Shown: piece after piece, positions 1 to 14,693 of the stretch
Layout of the letters: the number at the start of each line of letters is the position of its first letter
Position numbering within the stretch: the first letter of the stretch is position 1
NCBI GenBank assembly: GCA_009192285.1
Contig: WBVU01000010.1
Coordinates: forward strand, 1,176,111-1,240,110
Length of the DNA stretch: 64,000 nucleotides
Direction: 5' to 3'
Source: Morchella semilibera
Taxonomy: Eukaryota; Ascomycota; Pezizomycetes; Pezizales; Morchellaceae
The notes under the pieces: generated by a model
The model's database searches: none
What the model saw: only the letters and a program-made list of their open reading frames with translations
Told to the model about the DNA's origin: nothing
Made by a program: the position numbers and the translations under genes

Positions 1-3000
1 TCACGCACAGTCACACTTTATTTCTCCGCCCCAAGATTGACGCGAGAAAAGAAGCTTCTTTTTACGCCATCCGTTTTGCCTTGTCTGTCCGAAAACCTGG
101 TTTGCGGTAATCGTCTATCTAACGCCTCACGCTAGAATCTCGTTCGCGAAATAGTTTAGCACATGCTTTTTTTGGCCGGGTCCTTACCTATAGCTTCCCC
201 TCCCCACCATTCTAATCTTTGTTTTTCCTACTGCTTGCTTGCTTGCAGTTGGGGGGTGATTTGGCGGTGGTGGTGTTGATGGTGCGGTGCACTGGTGTTT
301 CTAGTGCGCTTCTATATCAGCTTCTATCTAGGGAGGGTGGGGGCCTGGCTTTTCTTTTCTTTTCTTTTTTCTTTTCTTCTTTAGCTGCTACGGTCGCTGT
401 GCGGCGGCGGTGCACTTGATTGCTTGCTTGCTGCGTTAAGGTAGGTAGAGCTAACTCGTTTGTGATAATAGGTTCTTTCTTTTTCTATATGCCTAAATGG
501 AGCTACTACATAAGTGGCTGTTTATTAATCATTATCTATGTTATGGTACATGTATGTATGTATCTTACCAACAGCTAGGGCGAGTATGCAATATTACCGG
601 TTTCCAAGTATGTATGTAGGCCTGTCCCATCCCTCAGTATGCGATGGGTGAAGAGTGGCTCACCCAGCACTAACCCCCCTCCCCCCTCAGGGATGGATAC
701 TCAGTCGGTGGTGTTGTGTGCGCGAGGTGCGATATGATGAAGGATAGGATGAGGGTACATGTATCTAATATAAAAATTTATGGGGCTGACTGACATGACT
801 GATATTATGATCCTCAGCTACATAGATGGGGCTAACTTAAACACATCGCATAGACACACAAGTAGACACCCAGGTAATGCACATTATGTGGAACCTTTTT
901 ATAGACCTTTTACAGACTCAGGGTGATCATAGCCTAGCTTTTATGACTAGGATGGCACCCAAAATACAGACCCAATCAATCAATTAATAAAAACCTGCAA
1001 CTATGATCATCACCCCTCACGCCTTCCCAGACTCCGCACACGCAAGTATAACGACAACTGCTGAGATAGAAGGATAACATGGTAAGATATAGAAACACAC
1101 CAGCACCAAGTATCCTACTCTCTACGAGCACATAAAATCACCCCCCCCCCCCCCCATTCTTCAGCGGGGCCCAGGGAAAGGGGAAGGGTGGGGGGGAGAA
1201 GAGTCAAGAATGGTTTGCGGTCATTGTGCAGCCAGCAGCACTGCACCAGTGCCGGTAAATTGCATTTTTGTACACCCACAAAAACGTGCCTTCTCTTCCC
1301 GTGCTGTTGCATATTCCAGCCTGAGCTCACCCTGCAGCAGTACCACATGCAGGGCTCACTGCGTTACCAGCATATCTACAGCCGAAGGGAAGACTCAAAG
1401 GGCACAAAATAATAATAACAATATATTACCAAAGGTAATTTTATTAGGGCAAGCTCGGTAAGGAGCGAAAATCAGGAGGCACGGCATTCTGGACTCCCAC
1501 ATGATCCTTACCTGACACAGAGTGATACTCTTTGCACAGACGATCAATATTAAAGGGCTGGACTCGAACTGGACCATCTGGAACCCTCGGAAGTCGTAAG
1601 CTATGTTGGGCAAATATAGGAGCCGCAGATGCACATGATCCATCCGAACTTCTGCTCAGCTTTTAACAAACCTAACCCAAAGATGTGCCTTCTACTAAAA
1701 CGTACAATTATTATTGATTTGTTATCCCACCGCCAGCCAAACGTGCGTGTGGCTGAAGTTATCTCATGCCCATATCAGCTGCTAAACGGTTCCAACGCAA
1801 CCCTTAGATTTCGTTAGCTTCGATCATGTATGTAGCCTCTACCAAATCGTACCTCTTACAACATTCTTGCTGAGATTTGGGACACCCAACCCAGCTGCAG
1901 CGGCGGCCCGTTCCAGGATTTTTGCCCATATCCTAGTCATGTATAGCTATAGTTACATGCTGTCTAGAAAAATGGACAGGGCTTGAGGGGTACGCTGACA
2001 CAAGGAAGTCTAGTCGGTCTAGTTCCTAGTGCTCAGAAGTGCAAAATCAAACAAACCAGGTATCTGGTATCCTTTCCGGGATGCCCCTGGTCACTGTTAT
2101 ATAAAAGATTGGATCACCAGTCAAAACGATAGTAGGTACTCTGCACCAAAGGTACCGAGGTTGAGTTGAGGCGGTGGTGTCTTGGATGTCCCAAACCTAT
2201 TTGTGCTACATCCTCCAACAATGTTTATGCTCTTGGTATGCCCCTTATAGAAAAAAATCTCCTGAATTCAGCTGAGATACTCGTAATCGTATAAGGCGTT
2301 CTGCGGATCGTCATCCGGAGGCTGAAACATGCCCTCATAGGTTCATTGTGATGTTCCTACATGTATCCTAAGATACGATTTGGTAGTTACGTGCCCGTAA
2401 ATATTGGTCCACTCAGGAACTGTATTTATCCGTGCCCAATCTGTAGTCGTGGTATTCGATCTATGGGAATTGCGAATGACCAAACAACAATTTAGATGAA
2501 GACATCTAGGGGTATGTTGTACTACTCGCGTATATATGTAGTTGCGATGCCTGAACATCATAGGTGAAATGATTTATATCCCCAGATTATCAACAAAGAC
2601 AGTGCTAGCCGGAATTAACTCGCTTGCAGATCACCTTCTGTCTAAGGCCCGTGGTGTTAATCCTTGGAGATTCACTACAAGTATTGTAGATACTGTATGT
2701 ATCTAAAGGTGGCTAGAGATACATGTATCACTTATCCTATGAGCTGCCGTGTGCCCTCTAGGTAAGTACCGTCATCTGGGGCCTCAACACTAGGACGTCC
2801 CCAACCTCTAGCGGTTTTAATTGAAGGGTTCAAGGATTGGGGTCGCTCTGCAGTGACAACAAATATAATAGAATCAAATCATTGATGTCATAAGTCAATA
2901 GAAAGCTGGGGAGAAAGTGGTTTTCTAAGGAAGCCCTCATGATCATGTACGTTGCTAAGCGATGCACCCTAACCCAGCCCCAGAGCACATCACCAACACA

Positions 3001-5778
3001 CAACTACAGTTTACAGCAGTCTGACACTTCTAGAGTATTATCATCACCACCACCACCACACATGTGTGGCACGGACTTATGTAGGTAGAGAGTACCGACA
3101 CACCCCAATCCACTCTAGGATCGGATCTAAAATCCGATCGCGTGTGTATTCAGGGACTATTGCTCACTTCTGTGCGGATTTTGATTTCTTTTGGGGAAGA
3201 TCTCTGGTTAGCCAAGATGCATATCAGGTTCGTCTCAACGTTAGGTACAGACATATTCCTCATGGATACCTACATGTACCCGGAGATCTTTCCAAAACAA
3301 CGCCGGGGGTTCAACATAGGCAGAGTAGCGTAGGCACTTCGAAAAATTATGCCGAGAGTTTTTCGATGGGTAGACATCCCCCCCCTTCTCCCCTCTGAGA
3401 ATCGATGCTGTAGGTACTCTATTCTATCGAAACATACATTATTTCGTAGTTAGAGTAGGTACATACCTAGAGTGCATGTAGTTACTCATGTTTAGGAGCC
3501 TCAACACGAGCCAGCCTTACGTGTAGCGGCGCAGCAACAGTAGCGAATAATTATTTTCCGCGTTTGCGCCATTTCCCCACCCCTCCTACCTGCTACATAT
3601 CTCAACGCGGGGGCTTACTCTACCAGCTCTACTGTTTTACTTTGCCCCTATATAAAAGATATTATATAACGGATAGATTTCCTACTGGGGAAGTATGTAA
3701 GATCTGAAAAGCAAAAGGGTCAAAAAAATCGCGACGTCACTCATATTCCATATTCTTCATTGAGGTGCTGCTGCAGACCGTGAATTAATTGGATGATTTC
3801 CTCCTAAGGCTCCCCGCGCGAGACGCGTGCATATCGTACGTAACGTAATTCCCACAATCTATGCGGTTCGGACAGAAAAAAAAAAAAAAAAAGGGAAAAG
3901 CAAAAAACAGAAGGGGGAAGGTAGAGCCGTGAAGGGAAAAGGGTTTTTTTTTTTTTGGTTGTTCTCGAAATGGACGTTCGATGAAGGATCCGTACGAAAA
4001 GGCTACCGAGACGAGACACCTAGGTGACCGGACAGGGGCATGTACAGGAAGAATAACCCCCCCTCTGCCTTTTCTCTCGCGACTGGCATCAAGATAGGAT
4101 GGTGTGCGGTAAGTACTCATGTAGTAGCCACAAAGGTGTGGAGGGCGTCCTGGCTGGCAGTTCCCAGATGCCAGTAGAGTTCTTCTCAAAGGAACCCTTG
4201 CCGCCCCTTCACCCGATATCGACTTATGTGGCCTGCCTCAAGGCCTGTTCCTAGTTGAAGATCATATTAATTGCCATGTGTTCACCCAGGTGGTGTTGTT
4301 GAGGAATGCGAAATGAAAAAAAAAACCCAAGACACATAAAGGGGTGATAGCACGCGGCAATTGATCATGATGAGACGTAACATCGATGAACTGGGGGGGG
4401 GGGGCGGTTTAATGACATGTTTGTGAGTGATGACCCATGATACACTCACCACCCCTCTCAATATGTGTTTGGAAGGTGGAATGGAAATGTCAAAAAAAAA
4501 AAAAAACAGTCCCGTCTAACCCCCCCCCCCCGGGGCGACCGAGATGGACCGAGGATAAGTGGAGTAGGTTCTTTGATTCCAATACGCGGGCAACGACATT
4601 TCCGTCTTGTATCTTGAAGCATGTCACTCCCCCTCTGTGCCTGTACGACCTAGCCTGCATCAAAATCTTTTTTATAACTCATTCACCGCCCAATAAAACC
4701 TTTGTATGCCGCCATATGCGGCATGGAGAAAACGCCCTTGTCTTTGAATTCTCAATGGGGATGCCGAATATCGAGAGTGGAAACTATATCATTGCAAGCG
4801 CATGAAAGCCAAATCTAGAGAGTTCTCAGCGTTTATAGATTATGTACGTATTTCATGAGCCAAGCTCCCGTATTTGTCAGACACAGCAGTGCCTGGAGTA
4901 ATTAGAGTGCTAGCGACCAGATACAACATGTAGGTACAGGACAATACTCTCCATACTCTTCAATACCGCGTTAACTGAGATCAACCAAAATCAATAAGCT
5001 TGATCTTAAACTCTCATGTCGCTGGGGGTTAGGTTTATTTCTTGTTAGCGATTACTATTAGGCCCCGATAGCGTGGAAATCTAGCCAAGTATCTACAGAC
5101 TGTGGAGACACTGAAATAGGTATAGTATTGGTCATAGAAGCTGATTCCACAGCGAGGAGGCTCACGGAGTGAGGTTAGGTTTACTACTCCCAGCTTCGAA
5201 AACACACGAAGGAATGTAGATGCAAGAATAGAATACATGTATAGATCCATGCAACGAAGCGCTCCGAGTTGAATTGAGGCTCTCAGAATTACATGTAGGT
5301 CATTAAAACCTCTCGGATTCCCGGTTACCAATAAATTGATTTTCATTGCGCGCAATCGGCGGTCACGTTGGGGTTCGCTACGTTGGATAAAGTCCCGTGT
5401 ATATCGGGGACCCACCCGCGAGCATTCAGCACGTAATACTAGAAAACCTTAGATAGAGTGTCTTCGGGATATCGACGCGGTAACTCGGCATATTTCTGCC
5501 TTGAAGTGAGTTTTTGCCTCATATCATCATCAGTCAGTCAATAAAGCGGCACAGACGGAACGACGGAGCCCATATATCCCGTGGGGGGAAAAAGAAAAGA
5601 AAAAAAACCCTTTCCATTTTTCCTTGTAAGCATGCCCCAAGGAGCGCGTGCCTAAGTACATGATGAACTTTTTTGATCCCCAAAGATATCCCCCCCCCCT
5701 AAAGGTTTACAAACAGAAAAAAGAAGGGAACTCGTAACTGTATACTAAAAAAAAACTGCTAAAAAGAAACACTTACAA
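1..5778. other. Intergenic, no gene recognised
   Basis: No reading frame here has exon-like structure or a recognisable domain. The stretch holds pyrimidine-rich DNA (about 180-420), long homopolymer runs (C-run near 1141-1155, A-run near 3876-3892, T-run near 3944-3957, G- and C-runs near 4391 and 4520) and seven TACATGTA palindromes. The first few hundred bases may be untranslated sequence of a gene lying left of the window, but nothing proves it. Confidence 0.6.
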
Positions 5779-8568
5779 CTACGTTCTCATCGCTCCCCCA
5801 TGGAAGCCCGATTGTTGGTTAAATTGAACGTTTTTGTTACCCCGACCCCTGCCCTGCCCTCCCCCTCTACCGCCTCTGCCGCCTTCATGGTCTCCGCGTC
5901 TGCCGCCTCTACCGCCTCTTCCACCACCCCTTCCACCCTGGCCGCCCTCCGGGAAGCCGCCCTGACCCTGTGTCTTCTGTTCCAGGACCCGCTCGTTCAT
6001 CTCCATCAAACCGCTAGCCTTATCACTCAGAGTTAAGGCTAAAGTCTGAAGGCGTGAGAGCTCAACGCCCTTTCTGAAGATAATGGCATTATTAACCTGA
6101 TCCAACGCGGCGGCGATCTCCTCGTGGGCAATCATCTTGCTGACCAGGGCTGAGACCTTCCTCTCCGAAAGGTCGAACATTTCCACTAATCTGGAAATTG
6201 ATAAAGTGTCATAGAATGGAGCATATGTGAAGAGATATGTTCGTAAACCCTCCTCTTGGATCTTCTCAGAGAGCATGTCTTTGATCTTCTGCGGTTCTGG
6301 CAGGAGATCCCAGATCTTAATGGCATGGATGAGTTCACTCGATCTCTTCCATTCTCCAGCAGCGAGTGCCTTGGCTGATTGCATAACATGATCACGTGTA
6401 TTCTCAGCAGGACCGGTAAATATTTGTCGTTCATGGTACTCGAGCATACGACGGAAAGTCTTGCTAATTACTCTCTTCTTCAGGTCAGGAGATGATCCAG
6501 TAGCTGCCAAAGCCGGAATTTCGAGCAACATCGAGCAAGTGAGATAGGCACACTCTAAGAGTTCCAGATTGATGTGCTGGTGGAACGGTAGTTGCCTCTG
6601 TCGCTCTAAACGTTCCTGCTCAGGGCTAACCTGTGAATACCTCTGAATTTGAACACCCTGGGCCAACATTTCCTTCAGTCTTCCCGTACCGCAGATCTCT
6701 TGCAGACAGGTCTGAGCCTCATAAATCAAACCGGCGCGGAAAGCGCAAAGTCCAACTTGTACGAGGGTTCTGTTATAGAGGATTTGTGTGTTAACATCGG
6801 CGACATGGATGTTCTCTTGCAGATGCGACATAAGCATTAGGTCACGAGCCTTGTAAAATTGGTTGTGAAGAGCGTAATGGTAAATGTGGCAAAGCATGGC
6901 TCGTGTGCGAAGAACAGTAGCGTCATGTTTGTAGAGATATGTGCAAAGGGTATATAGAAGATCGCTAGCAGAAGTAGATGCCTTCTTGGGCGAAATTATG
7001 GAGTCAAAGTTTTCAGGGATTGACTTCCATGCACTTTCTTCAACAGTTAAAATAACTTGTTCAGGCTACAAATCGTTAGCGCTTGCCACCTAAGAAATCA
7101 AAGAAAAAGTTGAACGTATGATCATTACCTTGAAGTATAGATGCTCCAATCTGCGCATAATAACACGGTTGATAGCCTCGTCAGCGGAGATGTTCTGGTT
7201 TCTCTGCAATCTTTCCAGATATAGCTGGTTTCGGAGAATAGTTGTGTAAAGAGCTCCCTCATCGCTAAGTCTGTCAATGTACTCTGTTGTATGAGGATCG
7301 ATGTGTTGTAATGATCGAGTAAGTTCATCATCAAGTCTATCAACAAATGAGACAACACTTCCAGGGATCTTGAGGATCTCGCCGTCAGCTGGGGCAGGCG
7401 GTTTTTCATCATCGTCCCACTCCTCCGCGTTCTCGATTACAACGTAGTCCGGATTTGCCTCGAGGACCTCCAGCAACGTGTTGAACTCTTTCTCGGCGCT
7501 GGAAAGGGGGGGATCAGCTTCGGGTTCAAGAATAGTAGTGAAAATATACTAGGAACTTACGCTTTCCATTGCTCAGCTGACATATAGGATAAAGCGCCAT
7601 AGGTAAGGTCGAAACGGGTAGAAATGAGTGCCAGAAGAACCTTAATCTTTTGATATGGTGTATGAGCAACCTCATATAGCCGCTCCATGACCTTGATTTG
7701 CTCGCCCTTATCTGTATTCTTTTTCCCCCTAGCCTCGATAATGCCCCTGAGATGTTTGAAAATACTCTCGGGGGTATAAGTCAAAACTTTCCCGCTTTTT
7801 CCTACTGTTGAAAACGCCCCATCGTCTTGATCTTCCGGCCCAACCGAGACTACTTTCGACGCCTTACTAACGACCTTGGGCGCTACTGGCTTTTTGTCCT
7901 CCTTCATAAAAGCCTCTGGATCCTTTTTATACTCCTCAATCTCTTTCTCATAACCGCGGTTGTTGCGCTTAAGGCGTTGTTTGATGGTATTAAGGGCACG
8001 GGCATTTGCCGCATTCATCTTCTTAGCTGCAGCCTTGTCTTTGAGGGCCTCATTCATAAAGTCCTCCAAGTCTGCAACGATCTTAATGTAAACCTTAGGG
8101 GCTGAGGTTTCCGTAGGCTTTGAAACAATCTTGTTTAGTTTATCGAATTCTGTATAACTTAATATTAGCTGGCGTCTCTTATCACCAGAGCTGCCCCACC
8201 AAGCTACCCCCGCATTTTGATGAACCTCAACACAAACCTGCAGAAATGAGAACCCAATCATTAATCTTCTCTCCGTTCTCAATGAGCTTAGCAGAGGTCT
8301 CAATCTCCTCCATCCGTTTGTCCTTCTGACTCTTGACGACTCTCCGTCCATCATCCACATCGCTCTCATCATCGCTCCCACCATGTCTAACCAAGAACCG
8401 ATTACCACCGGCCTCATCACCGGATGCTTCCTCCTCATCGGTTACATCTTCAGAACCTGACTCGGAGGAGTGGTCATCTACCTCAGACTCCTCTTCTTCA
8501 GAGTAAAGTTCTTCGTCGGAACTGCTGGTGTCACTGTCGCTAAGTCCTCCATGGAAAAATCGAGACAT
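5779..8568 (-). CDS. nip1: Eukaryotic translation initiation factor 3 subunit C (eIF3c/Nip1)
   Basis: Core subunit of the eIF3 complex, which binds the 40S ribosome and helps recruit the initiator tRNA and scan for the start codon in the cytoplasm. Four exons on the minus strand: 8568-8238, 8149-7561, 7498-7129 and 7065-5779. All phases close, giving 858 residues, the usual length. The N-terminus is a Ser/Asp/Glu-rich acidic segment (about residues 8-70), as in Nip1 proteins, followed by a conserved DDW-FDKL type segment across intron 1 (here [13 protein letters not shown]). The last exon carries the PCI domain ([17 protein letters not shown] and following winged helix) and ends in a Gly/Arg-rich RGG tail of about 50 residues, likely RNA-binding. 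The start is the first ATG of the acidic segment. No break or missing part is seen. Confidence 0.95.
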
Positions 8569-9726
8569 GATGAGCTAGTCGAGATGTAGAGACTGCTAGG
8601 AGAATTTGAAGCAGCTATTTAGTTTGATGGGCTCGATGCCGGCGCTCGTCAATCGTCGATAAATTCGATAAAGTGGGGTGCGATGGTTGTGATCCTGAAC
8701 GCATGTTAGAAAAAAAACCATGTGTGTGGCCAGGGCTATCTCCACTCCTAACCCTAAGCGCATCGGCTGTATCGGATCACATGACCACTCGTTGGTTCAT
8801 GAATATTCAATTGTGGCGACTACATGTGTGTTTCTACATTTAGCTGGAATGCAAACATGTATGTACATAGGTACTACCGCCGCGTTCTACTCAACCCTTA
8901 ACACTGGAGTACTTTACTCCCTATCGATTCCGTACCTGGGTGCAATGTCAATGGTATCAGCTCAGGCCATACATGTACTTGAGTACCTACGATCCTATAC
9001 CACAACGTTACATACTACGTCCATCCGAACAGAGCCTTATTACATGTATATACTTACACGTAGTATTTCCATATGAGAGATTTTATAGACTTCCCATCTT
9101 TCGTCAATTGAACAACCCATCTATTTCCGCTTTGTAGAGAGATGGCCATGGCCTCATGGCCTATCACTCGCAGACTAAAGCCTGGAGACTCCCGGCGGAG
9201 GTGGCTTATGGGAACTGGGTGTTATAAGTTCAGGAAAGAAGGGATTTAGGTGTTCCTCCTCTCCGTATAATCATGGACACACTTGAAGGAAAAGAAAGTC
9301 GCGACAATGAATTAAGCTGATAAAAAGAAAAATGGGCCCGAACTGCCGCCCACATATAATAAGAATCATTTCAACATCCCGATGGCCCTCGCTTCATTGC
9401 CCCACCGAACATGAACACAACCACACAATCCCCCCGAGAAAAGAATATGAAAGAAAGAAAAAAAAATAAAGGAAACACTATTTCCCCTGTGAACTGCTGT
9501 GTGCCTTCAGCGCATCTTGGATCCGTTGAACAATTTTATCTCGGCGCACTTGTGCTATTGAGATAGACATAAGAGATCGTCTCCACCCCCACCTATAAGA
9601 TCATACACACAATAACCGAGCGGAAGGGTGCGAAAGAGGCATGTCCGTTTTTGCAGAGAAACTCAAAAAGAATCTGCTCCACCCACGGCAGTAAAACCAA
9701 ACACTCAGCGCCACTTAATTCCTGGT
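8569..9726. other. Intergenic between eIF3c and yak1
   Basis: Contains the presumed eIF3c promoter (right of 8568 on the plus strand) and the yak1 3' untranslated region. Two exact TACATGTA palindromes lie near 8971 and 9042, with looser ACATGTA variants near 8822 and 8855. I see no gene. Confidence 0.6.
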
Positions 9727-13017
<3,291 letters not shown>

Positions 13018-13761
13018 GATGTTAAGATTGCCGGTGGGTTTGCCTAGTGCCGGTAAAGGAGACAGTATGGCGGGACTGCCCGGGTCTCTTCAGCGCTGAA
13101 TGGTCAACTGTGCTGTTGTTGATATAGAAACGGCGACGAAACCGATTAAACCTCGAGACTAACTGCACTCCACTCACTCAGTAATAGCGTAGGCAAACGA
13201 GCTGTCGAGGACGAAACCTGGACCCCCAAATTGGCCTACTATGGTGTCGATATCAGAAGTGGGTGTCGAGGACGGTTTTTTCTCGCAGCGAGTGGTATGT
13301 TGGAGGGGTGATGTTGCTTGGGGTCGGTTGGTTGACTGAGGTACGTTGGCTGGTCGTCGTTGGCGGGGAAGCAAACGCGGCGGTCGCAACGTACAGGGAG
13401 TCTTCGCCAAAGGAGGGGAGATAGCTTCAAGGAACAGAAAGAAAGAAAAAAATTATATGGACGTCACAGAATGAAGGGGGGAGCGGGAGATGGAAATGTG
13501 AGGGGAGGATTTAGGGGAAAACCACATAAATGATCAATCAAACAAGCAAATATGACTATAAGTTTATTGACTGGGTGATAGACTGAAAAAATCACCAGAA
13601 AGAGTTGTGCCAACAGCATTAACCTCAATAATGGTTTAGATTAAGCCACATGTATGCAATTATTGCTCCCAAGTACTACTACATAAAGTAGGTACATGTA
13701 CGGGTACCTTTACAACACTTGCTATAATTAACGATTGCTAGGCCCTGAAAACTGTGCAATG

Positions 13762-13900
13762 TACCGTAGAATCTGAGAAAACTCGTTGCGAGAGAGCAGG
13801 GGTATAGGCCAACCAGAGGCAGTCTTTGAACGCCAATATGCAGGTTTTGGTGTAGAATATCCCTGCTGCAGCACAACGAGTTCTCTCAGATTTTGCGGTA
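13762..13900. mobile_element. Small inverted-repeat element (MITE-like), 139 bp
   Basis: The first ~28 bases (TACCGTAGAATCTGAGAAAA and on) are matched in reverse complement by the last ~28 (ending TCAGATTTTGCGGTA), with four or five mismatches. The interior has no reading frame of note. Size and long terminal inverted repeats fit a non-autonomous DNA transposon; no family can be named from sequence alone. Confidence 0.6.
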
Positions 13901-14065
13901 TCTACATGTACATACATGTATACAATACTACATGTACATATAGGTACCATGATCAAGGTACCACATTAATCGGTGAAACCAAATAGCTACATACTACATG
14001 TATTTAGTGGTGGGCTTTGAATCCAACCTTCTCCTCTGTACCGCATGCAATTCAGGACCACAATT

Positions 14066-14182
14066 ACAGTACCGGAAATGGGTAGTGATTCTGTATTGAT
14101 ACGGTATTCTACCTAAGATGCTGTTCAAACTGGTATCCTTGATTTAATACCGTTACATTTTTACCCTCATTTCCGAGACTGT
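14066..14182. mobile_element. Weak inverted-repeat element, 117 bp
   Basis: ACAGTACCGGAAATGGGTA at the left is matched by TTACCCTCATTTCCGAGACTGT at the right in reverse complement with a few mismatches. The interior has GGTATT/AATACC motifs also seen in the element at 34287-34441, so it may be an older relative. Evidence is weaker than for its neighbours. Confidence 0.4.
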
Positions 14183-14197
14183 AGGTGTTATACCATG

Positions 14198-14427
14198 TAG
14201 ACGAGCTCACGGGGGTGTGGTCAACCCCGGGGTATGGTCAACTTTGGATCGCAACCAACCACGGACATCAAATAAATTGCAATAATTATCTACAATCAGA
14301 TCCTAAGAATATAGGGAGTATGTAGAGGACTATCTACACTCTGTGAAGGTATTGAGGTTGATTGTGTGGAGTTTACCACAACTTTGACCATACCCCGGGG
14401 TTGACCACACCCCCGTGAGATCGTCTA
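14198..14427. mobile_element. MITE-like element with ~43 bp terminal inverted repeats, 230 bp
   Basis: The left end runs TAGACGAGCTCACGGGGGTG and continues TGGTCAACCCCGGGGTATGG; the right end is its reverse complement with two or three differences over about 43 bp. The middle (about 14250-14380) is AT-rich and non-coding. Its tips share CACGGGGGT-TGGT with the element at 44453-44615, suggesting one family or superfamily. Confidence 0.75.
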
Positions 14428-14693
14428 TAGGTGCTTTCAACCAATTACTACATGTAGCAACTCTACAAAATTAAGAGCAAGGAACAAATCTCTTGATACC
14501 ATGTATCTAACTTAATCTAAGTGATGTCCTCAAACCGTATTGCTTGTTGCCAAGCTCGTTTTGAGTCAACACTGTATCACTTCATCACGTGATCCGCCCG
14601 CTTATGCCGCCTCGACACGACGGATGTCTGATAAATATCCACTTTCCCCAGATAGCTTCCTTAAGACCATTATTCTTTATAGAGAGTTTAATC

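Larger units (their letters stand above)
13018..14693. other. Intergenic, rich in small inverted-repeat elements
   Basis: Separates the divergent genes yak1 (minus) and rad26 (plus), so both promoters must lie here. Between about 13690 and 14460 it holds three adjacent inverted-repeat elements (listed separately) and six TACATGTA palindromes. No gene is supported. Confidence 0.6.

Noticed and set aside
3785-4189. 134-codon minus-strand open frame
   Set aside because: Created by A- and T-runs that encode Lys and Phe stretches; no protein-like pattern.
5035-5415. 126-codon minus-strand open frame
   Set aside because: Composition is not coding-like, no domain, and it contains a TACATGTA palindrome and sits in repeat-rich intergenic DNA.
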